NCBI RefSeq assembly: GCF_017813365.1
Contig: NZ_JAGIZA010000001.1
Location: 1 to 64,000, forward strand
DNA length: 64,000 nucleotides
Source: Roseomonas indoligenes
Lineage (GTDB): Bacteria > Pseudomonadota > Alphaproteobacteria > Acetobacterales > Acetobacteraceae
Reading direction: 5' to 3'
In this document: in pieces, positions 1-9,210 of the stretch
Numbering within the stretch: position 1 is the stretch's first letter
Layout of the letters: each line of letters begins with the position of its first letter
The notes under the pieces: generated by a model
Told to the model about the DNA's origin: nothing
The model's input: only the letters and a program-made list of their open reading frames with translations
The model's database searches: none
Program-made: the position numbers and the translations under genes

Positions 1-439
1 ATCCCGTTGCGATCCGTCCTGCGATCGTCGCACGACCAGTCGTTCACCAACTGGCCGGCATCACTCCCGCAGAAGTCCACACCTCTCCACCACCTCACAA
101 GGCGGCCATCACCGGCCGCATACGCTGAACCCCGCTAGAGTAGGGTTTCAAGCTTGGACACGGGGTCCCGACATGAATTCCATGCTTGGACACGACATCA
201 TGGCAAATCGACCTGCAAGTCGGATTTAGATGTTATGAGCAATTTCAATAAGATAGCCAATTTGAGCCGGACAACGACTGCGTGAACTAACAGGGGATGC
301 AGGTGCTGGCGGAGGCCGCGCGCCGCTTCCTGGCAGGCTGAGATGGGGGCCGGAACGCCGGGCCCTCCCATCAAGCGCGGGTCCGCGGGCGTGAAGGGGG
401 CGGCAGCGGCGCTTGGTTACGCCGCCGCCGGTGAATCAC
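1..439. other. Gene-poor left edge with AT-richer patch and possible gene relic
   Basis: No convincing complete gene is seen. Bases about 150-295 are clearly AT-richer than everything around them. They carry an 11-base direct repeat, GCTTGGACACG, at about 152-162 and 184-194. At about 298-342 a short frame reading MQVLAEAARRFLAG followed by TGA has normal high-GC codon use and looks like the last residues of a lost gene. The arrangement suggests a recombination or insertion scar. No transposase or clear terminal inverted repeats can be recognised, and the left side is cut by the window edge. Confidence 0.4.
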
Positions 440-1555
440 TCAGGCTGATTGCGGGATGACGCTGATGAGCTGGTCCTCGGTCGGCTCCTTCGCCGGCTTG
501 AGCTTCAGGGCCTGATCGGGCTGCACGTGGCGGCGGCGCTGCGCGGGTTCCAGCGCCACCGTCTCGCCCGTCTCGAGCGAGCGCTCGACCGCCGCCAGCA
601 CGCGCATGTCGAGCAGCCCTTCCTCGCCATCCGCCTCGGGATGGCGGTCCTCGAGGATGCAGTCGGAAAAGTACTGCGTCTCGTTGCCGAACTGTTCGAC
701 CGGGTCGAAGCTGTGCTCCTTGCTGCCCTCGCTCGTCTTCTCGACATAGGAGATGCCGGTCGTCGCGCCGAACATGAAGCAGGGTGAGGCAAGGATGCTC
801 GCCTTGGTGCCCATCAGGGTGAAGGACTCGGATGGGGCGGTCGCGTAGCTCACCGTGAACTGCGCCACGCGCTCACCGGGGAAGCGCAGGGTCACCGCCA
901 CCGTGTCGTGGAAATTGAACCCGCGGTCCGGCGTCTTGGTGCCCACCGCGTGCACCGAGATCGGCTCCTGGCCGAAGAGGTTGCGGACGGCATTGAGCGG
1001 ATAGGTGCCCATGTCCGGCACCGGGCCGCCCCAGTAGCCGTTGTGGCCGCGCGAATTGGCCTCTGCGACGTCCTGGGTGAAGGTGGACACGAAGCCCCGC
1101 AACTCCCCGAACTCGTTGCCGCGCGCGCGGGTGATCATCTCCACCGTGCCGGGCTCGTGGTGGAGGCGGTAGGCGATCATCAGCTTGGCGCCGCTCTTCT
1201 GCTGTGCCGCCAGGATGGCCTCGGCCTCCGCCACGCTGGAGGCCATCGGCTTCTCCAGGAGTACGTGGATGCCTGCCTCCAGCGCCGGCACGGCGTACTG
1301 CATGTGCAGGAAGTTCGGCGTGGCGATGTAGGCGGCGTCGATCTCGCCAGACTTCAGCAGCGCGTCATACTCATCGTAGGACCATGACTTGATGCCGTAG
1401 AGCTTCCCCAGCTTGTCCGCCTTCACCGGATCGCCGGTGACCAGCGCGGCCAGCTCGGAATTGTCGGTGCGGCCGATGCCCGGCATGAAGGCCTGCTGGG
1501 AGATCTGCCCGCCCGCGACGACGGCGTAGCGGATCTTCTTCTTGCGTCCGAACAT
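440..1555 (-). CDS. Gfo/Idh/MocA family oxidoreductase
   Basis: A 371-residue NAD(P)-dependent dehydrogenase of the Gfo/Idh/MocA family. The N-terminal Rossmann domain starts with a hydrophobic strand and an AGGQIS turn near residues 14-19. The family EKP motif, whose lysine helps catalysis, is at 101-103. The C-terminal half is the usual substrate-binding alpha/beta domain. The ATG is preceded by a purine-rich GAAAGGAAG ribosome site. Members oxidise or reduce sugars, inositols or related polyols; the substrate cannot be read here. Its upstream neighbour is an unrelated permease on the same strand, 187 bases away, so it is probably transcribed alone. Confidence 0.85.
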   Translation of the reverse strand: MFGRKKKIRYAVVAGGQISQQAFMPGIGRTDNSELAALVTGDPVKADKLGKLYGIKSWSYDEYDALLKSGEIDAAYIATPNFLHMQYAVPALEAGIHVLLEKPMASSVAEAEAILAAQQKSGAKLMIAYRLHHEPGTVEMITRARGNEFGELRGFVSTFTQDVAEANSRGHNGYWGGPVPDMGTYPLNAVRNLFGQEPISVHAVGTKTPDRGFNFHDTVAVTLRFPGERVAQFTVSYATAPSESFTLMGTKASILASPCFMFGATTGISYVEKTSEGSKEHSFDPVEQFGNETQYFSDCILEDRHPEADGEEGLLDMRVLAAVERSLETGETVALEPAQRRRHVQPDQALKLKPAKEPTEDQLISVIPQSA

Positions 1556-1742
1556 AGGGTCTTCCTTTCGAAGGCCGGTACGGCCCCGCCACGCTTTCGG
1601 TCGGCATTACCGGGGGCGACCGACCCAGCTGGGGTCGAGCAGCCGGCCGAGCGGCGGCGGAGGTATAACCCCCGTTCCCATGCTGCGTTGCGGAACGGCG
1701 GCTGCCAGGGCTGGCATTGCGGGCCCGGACCGGCCGCCCCAT

Positions 1743-2798
1743 TCAATCCCCCGCCGCATCCCGCCAGAGAAGCACCAGCACCGCCATGACGGCCGGCCCC
1801 ACGAAGAGGCCGAGCAGGCCGAAACCCTCCACCCCGCCGAGGATGCCGAGCAGCACCCAGAGAAAGGGCAGCCGCGTCGCGCCCCCGATCAGCGCGGGCC
1901 GCACGGCATGGTCCGCCACGAAGAGCACGACCATGCCGAAGGCGAAGACCGCGATGGCCGCACCCGTCTTGCCGGCCACCACCAGCAGCAGGGCCGCGAC
2001 GCCGAAGACCAGCGGCGCCGCGAAAGGCACCATGGCCGCCACCGCCGTCAGCGCGCCGAACATCAGGGGATGCGGCACTCCCGCGACGGCATAGGCGATG
2101 CCGAGCAGCACGCCCTCGCCGAGCCCGACCAGCACCAGCCCGCTGACGGTACCGCGCACCGATGCGGCCGCCTGGCGCCCGACACGCTCCACGCCCGGCC
2201 CCAGAAGGCGCTCCGCCACGCGCAGCCCCTGCGCCGCCAGCGCCTCGCCATCCCGGAACAGGAAGAACAGGGTGAGCAGGGTAAATCCGAACAGCACGGC
2301 CCGGTGCGCCAGGGCACCGCCGAAGCTGCGGCCCAGCCCGATCAGCTCCCCCTCGCTCATCCGGTGCAGGAAGCTCGCCCCGGCCTGCGGCGCGGCCAGG
2401 GTCTGCGCCCACCAGGAAGAGGCCTGGGGCCCGACCAGCGGCAGGCCCGCCACCCAGCCCGGCACCGGCGCGCCGTGCTCCTGTGCCTCCCGCGCCCAGT
2501 GCAGGGCCTGCCGTGCCTCCTCGCCGAGTTCCAGCGCCGCGGCGCCGAGCGGAAGGAGAAAGAGCAGCGCCATCGCCGCGGTGGCCAGGAGCGGCAGGCC
2601 CAGGCGCGCCGCCCCCGGCCGGGCAGCCAGGGCGCGGCGATAGAGCGGCCAGGCCGCCACCGCGAGGATCACGGCCCAGCCCAGCGCCGGCAGGAAGCCC
2701 CGGATGATCCAGGCACCGAGGAGAAAGAGCGCCAGCCCGACGAGCAGCCGTGCCAGGGGCTGCACTCGGCCGGGCAGCAGCGGGGCGGGGTGATCCAT
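1743..2798 (-). CDS. AI-2E family transporter (UPF0118 permease)
   Basis: A 351-residue polytopic inner-membrane protein of the AI-2E/PerM family. Two hydrophobic helices near the N terminus are followed by a long soluble loop and then several strongly hydrophobic C-terminal helices, ending in a segment rich in Leu, Val and Ala. That is the usual layout. I start at MDHPAP because the longer frame back to 2963 adds only Arg/Pro-rich sequence typical of chance GC-rich frames. Relatives export autoinducer-2 or act as sodium/proton antiporters. The specific cargo is unknown, and the name should not be read as proof of quorum sensing. Confidence 0.82.
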   Translation of the reverse strand: MDHPAPLLPGRVQPLARLLVGLALFLLGAWIIRGFLPALGWAVILAVAAWPLYRRALAARPGAARLGLPLLATAAMALLFLLPLGAAALELGEEARQALHWAREAQEHGAPVPGWVAGLPLVGPQASSWWAQTLAAPQAGASFLHRMSEGELIGLGRSFGGALAHRAVLFGFTLLTLFFLFRDGEALAAQGLRVAERLLGPGVERVGRQAAASVRGTVSGLVLVGLGEGVLLGIAYAVAGVPHPLMFGALTAVAAMVPFAAPLVFGVAALLLVVAGKTGAAIAVFAFGMVVLFVADHAVRPALIGGATRLPFLWVLLGILGGVEGFGLLGLFVGPAVMAVLVLLWRDAAGD

Positions 2799-3016
2799 CC
2801 CGCCACGATGCCGTAGCCGCCCTGGCCGGGCCATGGACTTTCCTGAGAGGCCGGCAGGGAAGGCCGGACAGGGCGCGCCGGCCCGATGCTCGCGCCCACG
2901 TGATCGCCCCGGGGCGCGGAGGAGCGCGCGGCTTTCGACCCTGTCGCGTTCTGGCCGGAGCAACAGCCTCGTGGACCGCGCCCGGCGCGGTCACGCCGGC
3001 GCCCGGGAGAAACGCG

Positions 3017-3532
3017 ATGCGCGCCAGGACCGTCCTTCTCGCTGCCCTGCCGACCCTTTGGCTGGCACTGCCGCCGGGCGCCGTGGCGCAGCCCAACCAG
3101 GGGCCGCCCATGCCCAACATGCCGCCGGCGTCGGACGCGCCCGCCAATCGGCCCACCGCCGCCAACCCGAACCCGATGACGCCGAGCCCGCGGGCGCCGG
3201 ACATGCAAACCTATGTCGGCATGCTGCAGAAGGCGGCGGACGACCTGCGGCGGGAGATCCCACAGGCGGAGTCCAGCGGGCGGACGACCCAGGCCGGCGC
3301 CATGTCCCCTGCGCTAATCCAACTGATGCAGGCCATGCGGGAGGCCCGGAGCGCGGCCGAGCGAGCCCCGGAGAGCTTCACCGACAATCCCGTCTTCAAG
3401 GACGGCGTGCGGGAGATGCGGGAGCGGTTCACGGACATCACCTCCCGCCAGGAGGAGCAGCCTCGCGCGCTGGATGCGGCGCGCAGCACTCTGGCCGCCC
3501 TGGAGCGGATCCGGCAGGCCGCCGGGTCCTGA
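3017..3532 (+). CDS. Secreted helical protein of unknown function
   Basis: A 171-residue protein, not recognised. The N terminus is a clear Sec signal peptide: MRAR, a Leu/Ala-rich core and an AVAQ-type cleavage site near residue 24. A Pro/Asn/Met-rich linker (about 25-65) follows. The rest is Ala/Glu/Arg-rich and probably helical (about 68-170). The ATG follows a GGGAGA ribosome site by six bases. It is divergent from the permease and convergent with the haloacid dehalogenase gene, which ends five bases beyond its stop. It is probably periplasmic. No enzymatic motif is visible. Confidence 0.65.
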   Translation: MRARTVLLAALPTLWLALPPGAVAQPNQGPPMPNMPPASDAPANRPTAANPNPMTPSPRAPDMQTYVGMLQKAADDLRREIPQAESSGRTTQAGAMSPALIQLMQAMREARSAAERAPESFTDNPVFKDGVREMRERFTDITSRQEEQPRALDAARSTLAALERIRQAAGS

Positions 3533-3536
3533 GAGG

Positions 3537-4256
3537 CTAGAGCCCCAGCCCTGCCGCCAGCGCGCCGAAGTCCGGCGCCACGGCGTCCCACTCCTCCGCC
3601 GGGGACAGGTCCTTCGCCTGCCCCGGCCCATGCTCCGTCGGGCGGGGCACGAAGGCGGTCCGCAGCCCGCAGCGCCGTGCCGCCGCCAGGTCGCCGTTAT
3701 GGGCGGCGACAAGGCAGACCTCCTCCGGCCGCATCGCCAGCACCTCCGCGGTGCGGAGATAGGCCTCGGGGGAGGGCTTGTAGGCCCGCGCCACTTCCGC
3801 GCCGAGAATGCAGTCCCAGGGCAGGCCGGCGCGCTTGGCCATGTCGGTCATCAGGATGATGTTGCCGTTGGAGAGCGGCGCGATGATGTAGCGCGCCTTC
3901 AGCCGGGTCAGGCCCGCCACCGAATCCGGCCAGGGGTCGAGCCGATGCCAGGCGAGGTTCAGCTCGTCCAGCTCCGCCGCCTCCACGCGGACGGGGTCGA
4001 TGCCGAAATCCGGTAGCACCGCCTCCAGGTTCTCCCGGTGCAGCACGTCCAGCCGGGTGAAGGGGCGCTGACCGCTGCGCACAGCCTCCATGGCGGGCTG
4101 GTAGCGCCGTCGCCAGGCATCGGCGAAGGCGGCGGGATCGGTGCCCGGCGCGTGGCGGGCCAGGAAGGGCGCTGCCTCCCGCGCCACGCCGCTGCGCCAG
4201 TCCACCACCGTGCCGAACACGTCGAACACCAGGGCGCGCACGCCGTCCAGGGCCAT
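3537..4256 (-). CDS. Haloacid dehalogenase, type II
   Basis: A 239-residue cytoplasmic HAD-superfamily enzyme. The first motif, FDVFGTVVDW, places the nucleophile Asp at residue 12. The motif II region has a PLSNGN stretch, motif III a YKPSPEAY lysine, and the C-terminal AAHNGDLAAA segment gives the last acidic residue. These are the marks of (S)-2-haloacid dehalogenases, which hydrolyse 2-halo acids to 2-hydroxy acids with inversion. The end overlaps nothing but lies five bases from the converging upstream gene. Its real substrate may be another small organic acid or phosphate ester. Confidence 0.82.
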   Translation of the reverse strand: MALDGVRALVFDVFGTVVDWRSGVAREAAPFLARHAPGTDPAAFADAWRRRYQPAMEAVRSGQRPFTRLDVLHRENLEAVLPDFGIDPVRVEAAELDELNLAWHRLDPWPDSVAGLTRLKARYIIAPLSNGNIILMTDMAKRAGLPWDCILGAEVARAYKPSPEAYLRTAEVLAMRPEEVCLVAAHNGDLAAARRCGLRTAFVPRPTEHGPGQAKDLSPAEEWDAVAPDFGALAAGLGL

Positions 4257-4302
4257 CGGCCTTCCCTCCGTCTTGTCCGGTCAGCCTGCCACGGGGGCCG
4301 GT

Positions 4303-5262
4303 CTAGCCCCAGGGGCTCCGGGGGCGGTGGGGGGCGCCGCTCCACGGGCCGGGCGCGTGGCCGCCCATGCCTTCCCTGGTGAGTCCGCCGATGGGGCCTC
4401 CCGTAATTCCACCCATCGGCGCGCCGCTCCCCATCTCCATCAGAGCGCGGACCCGGTTCTCCGTGCTGGGATGGGTGGAGAAGAGGTTGTCCATCCCCGT
4501 GCCGGAGAGCGGGTTGACGATGAAGAGGTGCGCGGTGCCGGGATTTGCCTCCGCCGCTCCGTTGGGGATGGCGTGGCGCCCCGCCTCCAGCCGCTGCAGC
4601 GCGCGGGCCAGGCCGAGCGGGGAGCCGGCGATCGCGGCACCCACCCGGTCCGCCTCGTACTCGCGCGATCGGCTGACGGCCATCTGCACCACCATGGCGG
4701 CCAGCGGCGCGACGATGACGGCCAGCAGCACGCCGATCCCGCCCAGCGGGCTGTTCCGGTTCCGGTGGCCGAAGAGCCCGCCGAACTGCGCCAGCACGCC
4801 GATGGCGCCGGCCAGGCTGGCGGCCACCGTCATGATCAGCGTGTCACGGTTGCGGATATGCGCCAGCTCATGCGCCACCACCCCCGCCACCTCCTCCTCC
4901 GGCATCATCGCCAGCAGGCCGGTGGTAACGGCCACGGCCGAATGCCCGGGGGAACGGCCGGTGGCGAAGGCGTTCGGCTGGTCCTCGTGGATGACATAGA
5001 GCGCCGGCATCGGCAGCCCGGCCCGGGCGGCCAACTGCCCGACCATGACGTGCAGCCGCGGCTCCTCGGCGGGGCCGATGGGCTGGGCGTTGTGCATCCG
5101 CAGCACCATCGCGTCCGAGTTCCACCAGGCGAAGAGGTTCGTGCCCACGCCGAAGAGGAAGGCGAGGACCATCCCCTGCCGCCCACCCAGCAGGAAGCCG
5201 ACGACGGCGAAAAGGGCGGCCATCCCCGCCATCAGCACGGCGGTGCGCGAATAACCGGACAT
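4303..5262 (-). CDS. htpX: HtpX-like M48 zinc metalloprotease
   Basis: A 319-residue inner-membrane protease. Two N-terminal transmembrane helices (about 8-26 and 30-47) precede the catalytic domain with the zinc motif HELAH at 131-135 and the downstream glutamate in SREYEAD near 202. Another hydrophobic pair lies at about 143-185. HtpX proteases degrade damaged or misfolded membrane proteins with their active site toward the cytoplasm. The C-terminal tail (about 285-319) is Gly/Pro-rich and low in complexity, longer than in Escherichia coli HtpX. It is divergent from the SDHAF4 gene, with only 43 bases between the start codons. Confidence 0.9.
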   Translation of the reverse strand: MSGYSRTAVLMAGMAALFAVVGFLLGGRQGMVLAFLFGVGTNLFAWWNSDAMVLRMHNAQPIGPAEEPRLHVMVGQLAARAGLPMPALYVIHEDQPNAFATGRSPGHSAVAVTTGLLAMMPEEEVAGVVAHELAHIRNRDTLIMTVAASLAGAIGVLAQFGGLFGHRNRNSPLGGIGVLLAVIVAPLAAMVVQMAVSRSREYEADRVGAAIAGSPLGLARALQRLEAGRHAIPNGAAEANPGTAHLFIVNPLSGTGMDNLFSTHPSTENRVRALMEMGSGAPMGGITGGPIGGLTREGMGGHAPGPWSGAPHRPRSPWG

Positions 5263-5305
5263 GGGACCTGTTCCTCCTCCGCCTTGCCGCTCCTATTTGA
5301 AGCGC

Positions 5306-5464
5306 ATGCCCGATACCGACACCACCAAGACCGTGCCCGCCCCCCCGGTTGCGCCGCCCAAGCCGGAAGTGCCGCCCATGCCCCCCGAGATCGGTGGTCC
5401 GAAGGGGCCGGAGCCGACCCGCTACGGCGACTGGGAGCGTAAGGGACGCGTGAGCGACTTCTGA
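5306..5464 (+). CDS. DUF1674 / succinate dehydrogenase assembly factor 4
   Basis: A 52-residue protein. The last 25 residues carry the DUF1674 signature: a [11 protein letters not shown] core followed by KGR and a terminal DF. The Pro-rich N terminus is poorly conserved in the family. DUF1674 includes SDHAF4, which binds flavinylated SdhA during assembly of succinate dehydrogenase. The start at MPDTD is chosen over an upstream in-frame ATG (5261) because that one lies inside the htpX start region. There are no sdh genes nearby, so the link to complex II rests on family knowledge alone. Confidence 0.82.
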   Translation: MPDTDTTKTVPAPPVAPPKPEVPPMPPEIGGPKGPEPTRYGDWERKGRVSDF

Positions 5465-5514
5465 CGCGCGGGCCCGCCTTTCCCGCCGGGGAGGGCCCGG
5501 TCTAGCCTCGCGCC

Positions 5515-6231
5515 ATGATGCTCCGGGCCCTCCTGCTCCTCGCCCTGCAAGGGCCGCTGGCCCTCAGCGCGATCGCCTCGGGCGCGGCCGCCGCGCCTTG
5601 CGGGGCCGCGCCCACCGGCACTCTCGCTTCCAGCCCGGCCCCGCGCGCCGACGAGCGCGGGCAGCGGGTGACGGAGAGCAGGATGGCCGCCCTGCCGGTG
5701 AACCCCGCCGAGACTCTGCTGGTCGGGGACTCGATCTTCGACTTCTGGCGCTCCGCCGCCGCGGATCTCGGCCAGCCCGTGACGAATTTCGGGGTGGGCG
5801 GCGACCGGACGGAGAACGTGCTGGACCGGATCGACCGCGCGGACTTCCCGCGGGATGCCTTCCGGCGCGTGGTGCTGCTGATCGGCACGAACAACCTGGG
5901 CCGCGACGACGCCTGCGCCATCCTCGGCGGCATCGCCGCGATCGTCGAGCGGCTGCACAGGCGCCTGCCCCGAGCGGAGGTCGTCGTCGTCTCCATCCTG
6001 CCGCGCGGCCCCGGGCTGCGCCGGCGTCTGGAGGATATCGAGGCGGTGAACCAGACCCTCGTTAGGGATCAGGCCGCCATGCGCATCCGCTTCGTGGACG
6101 CCTTCACCCCCTTCGTCCAGGCCTGCGCGGGGCAGGAGAAATGCGGGCTGCTGCCAGACCGGCTGCATCCCGGGCCGGATGGCTACAGGCTGCTCGGGGC
6201 GAGCATCGCGGCGGCGCTCGACGGGCGGTGA
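5515..6231 (+). CDS. Secreted SGNH/GDSL-type hydrolase
   Basis: A 238-residue SGNH-family esterase. A Sec signal peptide covers about residues 1-27 (Leu-rich core ending AAAA). Block I, GDSIFDFW, gives the nucleophile Ser at 73. Block II is the glycine in FGVGGD, block III is GTNN, and block V is DRLHP with the Asp and His of the triad. Such enzymes hydrolyse acyl, acetyl or thioester bonds in the periplasm; the substrate is unknown. It is convergent with the glycosyltransferase gene that ends eight bases beyond, so it could trim a surface glycan, but that is only inference. Confidence 0.83.
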   Translation: MMLRALLLLALQGPLALSAIASGAAAAPCGAAPTGTLASSPAPRADERGQRVTESRMAALPVNPAETLLVGDSIFDFWRSAAADLGQPVTNFGVGGDRTENVLDRIDRADFPRDAFRRVVLLIGTNNLGRDDACAILGGIAAIVERLHRRLPRAEVVVVSILPRGPGLRRRLEDIEAVNQTLVRDQAAMRIRFVDAFTPFVQACAGQEKCGLLPDRLHPGPDGYRLLGASIAAALDGR

Positions 6232-6238
6232 GGAGCCT

Positions 6239-7348
6239 TCAGAGGCCCAGCAGGTCGAGGGTGCGCGCCACCACGACGCGCTCGTCGTAGAGTTCCAACG
6301 CCCGGGCCCGCCCGGCCTCGCTCATGCGCGCGCGCAGGGCGGCATCCCCCGCCAATCGGTTCAGCGCGGCGGCCAGGGGCTGCACCATGGCGGGCGGGAC
6401 GAGAAAGCCGGTCTCACCCTCCACCACCTGCTCCCGGGGGCCGCTGACATCCGTGGCGACGACGGGCAGGCCCGTCAGCATCGCCTCGATCACCGACATG
6501 GGCAGGCCTTCGAAATGGCTCGGCAGGCAGAAGATGTCGGAGGCTGCCAGCACCCGCTCCGTGTCGTGCCGGTAGCCCAGGCGGCGCAGGCGCGGGCCGA
6601 GGACGGTGGCGGCGCGGGCGAATTCCGGCTCCAGGTCGGCGCCATGGTCGCTTTCCAGCCGGTTGCCCACCACCCAGAGCGTGGCGCCGGGGACCGACTC
6701 CATGGCCCGCAGCAGCTCCGGATAGCCTTTGTGGCGGACGAGACGGGAGAGGGCGGTGATCACCACCGCGCCGGGCGCCTCGCCCAGTTCCGCTCGCAGG
6801 GCGGCGCGGGCCTCCGCGTCCGGGTGGAAGCGGGTGGGGTCGCGGCCGTTGCGGGCGGCGATAGGGTGGGGATGGATGCACAGGCGGCGTGCGTCGCCCG
6901 CCTCCTCCTCGCTGACGGTCAGGAAGGTATCGGTCAGGCGCCCGCCCAGCCATTCCATCGCGAGGGAGAGGGCGCGGCGCCAGGGGCGGCCGGGCTGGTT
7001 GAAGAGGAAGCCGTGCACCGTATAGGCCGTGCGTGGAACCCCCTCCATCCGCGCCGCCACGCGGGCGAGAAGGCCGGAGATGGGGAAATGGCCGTGCACG
7101 AGGTCCGGCCGCGTCTCCCGGATGAGGCGCCGCAGCGCGCGGAAGGCGCGCAGGTTCGCAGCGGGGGAGAGGCTGCGCGCCATGGGCACGGGGACGACGG
7201 TGAATCCCTCGGCCCGCGGCAGGTCCAGTAGGGGGCCTTCGGCGCAGGCGGCCATCACCTCGTGCCCGCGCGCGCGGGCGGCCCGCATCAGCGGCACGAT
7301 GAAGTGCCAGAGGGCAAAGTCGACATTGGCGACGAAGAGCACGCGCAT
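6239..7348 (-). CDS. Glycosyltransferase family 4
   Basis: A 369-residue cytoplasmic GT-B enzyme. The N-terminal domain begins MRVLFVANVD and contains a HGHFP acceptor-site loop. The C-terminal domain has LSRLVRHKGYPELL and the donor-binding stretch SHFEGLPMSVIEAM, whose first Glu and the EAM region are typical of GT4. Similar enzymes (PglA/CapM-like) add a hexose or amino-hexose to a lipid-linked acceptor in glycan assembly. It stands apart from the capsule region by more than 24 kb, so its pathway is not obvious. It appears monocistronic. Confidence 0.85.
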   Translation of the reverse strand: MRVLFVANVDFALWHFIVPLMRAARARGHEVMAACAEGPLLDLPRAEGFTVVPVPMARSLSPAANLRAFRALRRLIRETRPDLVHGHFPISGLLARVAARMEGVPRTAYTVHGFLFNQPGRPWRRALSLAMEWLGGRLTDTFLTVSEEEAGDARRLCIHPHPIAARNGRDPTRFHPDAEARAALRAELGEAPGAVVITALSRLVRHKGYPELLRAMESVPGATLWVVGNRLESDHGADLEPEFARAATVLGPRLRRLGYRHDTERVLAASDIFCLPSHFEGLPMSVIEAMLTGLPVVATDVSGPREQVVEGETGFLVPPAMVQPLAAALNRLAGDAALRARMSEAGRARALELYDERVVVARTLDLLGL

Positions 7349-7398
7349 GGGCTGCGACTTCGCGCATTTCGCCGGGCTTGTGCAGTCCGGCCGGCACG

Positions 7399-7430
7399 AA
7401 AAAGGGCCGCCGGATCATCCGGCGGCCCTT
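7399..7430 (-). terminator. Rho-independent terminator
   Basis: A perfect 12-base-pair GC-rich stem (7402-7413 with 7419-7430) closes a five-base loop. On the minus strand it is followed by a run of five T. It lies about 50 bases past the stop of the small secreted protein gene at 7478, so it ends that transcript before the glycosyltransferase start. Confidence 0.8.
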
Positions 7431-7477
7431 CTTGCGGGCCCCGCGACGCGAGGCCCTTGCTCAGGCGTGGCTGAGGC

Positions 7478-7693
7478 TCAGCTGTGCTGGCCGCCACCGC
7501 CGGTCGCGCCGCTCTGCTCCAGGAAGGTCTGGCCGGAGTAGGAGGCGAGCGGCGTGCGGCTCTCCGACGCGACCCAGGGGCCGGAGGCGGTGGCGCCCTG
7601 CGGGACGCGATCCTGGTCGGCCAGGGCGGGAACGGAGACGAGGGCGCCACCAATAAGGGCGGCGGCTAGGGTGAAGTTACAGAAGTTAAACAT
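7478..7693 (-). CDS. Small secreted protein of unknown function
   Basis: A 71-residue protein, not recognised. Residues 1-25 form a good Sec signal peptide with cleavage after ALA. The mature part is about 46 residues, polar, and ends in a glycine run followed by QHS. Its own strong terminator sits just downstream, and a 155-base gap upstream can hold a promoter, so a small independently expressed gene is credible. There are no cysteines after the signal, so it is not a lipoprotein. Function is unknown. Confidence 0.6.
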   Translation of the reverse strand: MFNFCNFTLAAALIGGALVSVPALADQDRVPQGATASGPWVASESRTPLASYSGQTFLEQSGATGGGGQHS

Positions 7694-7808
7694 CAGAACA
7701 TGCCTTCAGTCATAGGCGGCGGCATTATGTCGTCGTCTGTCGGCGTTCATATGAACCCCCGGGGGCCCCTCTTCCACCGAAGGAGATGGATGCCACCCAT
7801 TCCGTGGG

Positions 7809-7835
7809 CGAATGGCTCATCGTCTCAGCCATTCG
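7809..7835 (-). terminator. Hairpin behind the RsmB-type gene
   Basis: A nine-base-pair perfect stem (7809-7817 with 7827-7835) and nine-base loop stand 14 bases past the methyltransferase stop. No T run follows, so it may stabilise the 3' end or act with Rho. Confidence 0.35.
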
Positions 7836-7848
7836 ATCTCGTCATGGC

Positions 7849-9117
7849 TCAGTCCCGCCGAAAGCGGGAGATGAAGAAGCCGTCCATCCCGCCCTTGTCC
7901 GCCCAGAGGTCGGGCCGGGTCCGCAGTGCGCCCTGCGCCGTGATGGCCTCCTCCAGCCCTGGAACCTCCTCCGGCCGCACCGGATCGGGCACGAGGCCGA
8001 GGGCGGCGGTGCGGGCGAGATGCGCCTCGCCCTCCTCCGGCTGGAGGGAGCAGGTGGCGACCACCAGCCGCCCGCCCGGCGCCAGCAGCCCCGCGGCGGC
8101 CTCGATCAGCGCGGCCTGGGTAGCGGCCAGCTTCGGCACGTCCTTCGGACGGCGGAGAAGCGGCACTTCCGGGTGCCGGCGAATGGTGCCCGTGGCGGTG
8201 CAGGGGGCGTCCAGCAGCACCGCGTCGAAGGCGCCACGGTGCTCGGCGGCCCAGGGGATTGCGTCCGCCACGACAAGCTCCGCGTCCAGCTTCAGACGGG
8301 CCAGGTTCTCCCGCAGGCGAGAGGCCCGGTGGGGATCCTTCTCCACCGCCGTCACCTTCGCGCCGGCGGCAACGAGCTGGGCCGTCTTGCCGCCGGGCGC
8401 GGCGCAGAGATCGGCCACGCGCTGCCCGACGGAGGGCGCCAGCAAGCGGGCGGGCAGGCTGGCGGCGGCATCCTGTGCCCAGAAGCCGCCCTCGGCGAAG
8501 CCGGGGATGTCCGTGATGCGGGTGCCCGGCGCCATGCGGGCGGTGCCGTTGGGCAGGATCTCCGCCCCTTCCGGCGCGGCGACGCCGGGAAGGAGCGAGA
8601 GGTCGAGCGGGGCAGGGCGGGTATGCGCCTCCGCGATGGCGCGCACCTTCGGGCCATAGGCGGCGTGCCAGGCGGACCAGAGCCAGATGGGGGTGTCCAG
8701 CCGGGCGGCGTCCAGCCCCTCCAGCGCGGCGGGTCCCTCCGCGGCCACCTTCCGGAGGACGGCGTTCACCAGCCCGGCGAAGGGGCGCGGCGCCAGGGCC
8801 ACCGCCTCCGCCACTGCCGCATGGGCGGGGGTGCCGAGGAGCAGGAGTTCGGCCGCCCCGATCCGCAGCGCCTGCGTGGCGGGCGGGGAGGGTTCCCGGC
8901 GCAGATAGGGTTCCAGCACCGCGTCCAGGCTGCCCAATCGGCGCAGCACCGCGGCGGCGATGCGGTGGGCGGCGGCGCGGTCGCGCGGCTGGAGGCTGCC
9001 GGGCAGGGCGTCCAGCGCCTCGTCCAGCGCGCGGCGGCGCTCCAGCACGGCGGTGACGAGGGCGAAGGCGGCGGAGCGGGTGGGGTTGGATGGCATGCTG
9101 CCCGCGGCTTGGCGCAT
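7849..9117 (-). CDS. rsmB: RsmB/NOP-family 16S rRNA m5C methyltransferase
   Basis: A 422-residue protein with the RsmB layout: an N-terminal NusB-like helical RNA-binding domain (about 10-135) and a C-terminal SAM-dependent methyltransferase domain. SAM motif I reads CAAPGGKTAQL. Both expected cysteines are present, in DAPCTATG and in ATCSLQPEEGE. RsmB methylates C967 of 16S rRNA. A second in-frame ATG seven residues in (9096, MPSNPT) is an equally good start, since the first six residues add nothing conserved. Confidence 0.88.
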   Translation of the reverse strand: MRQAAGSMPSNPTRSAAFALVTAVLERRRALDEALDALPGSLQPRDRAAAHRIAAAVLRRLGSLDAVLEPYLRREPSPPATQALRIGAAELLLLGTPAHAAVAEAVALAPRPFAGLVNAVLRKVAAEGPAALEGLDAARLDTPIWLWSAWHAAYGPKVRAIAEAHTRPAPLDLSLLPGVAAPEGAEILPNGTARMAPGTRITDIPGFAEGGFWAQDAAASLPARLLAPSVGQRVADLCAAPGGKTAQLVAAGAKVTAVEKDPHRASRLRENLARLKLDAELVVADAIPWAAEHRGAFDAVLLDAPCTATGTIRRHPEVPLLRRPKDVPKLAATQAALIEAAAGLLAPGGRLVVATCSLQPEEGEAHLARTAALGLVPDPVRPEEVPGLEEAITAQGALRTRPDLWADKGGMDGFFISRFRRD

Positions 9118-9210
9118 TTCGCGCGGGATGTGCAGCCCTTTTGCCGCATGCCCGGACTCGCTTTTGCGTGCCCCCGGTCGCGGAGTGGACGAAACCTCAC
9201 GCGATCCTGT

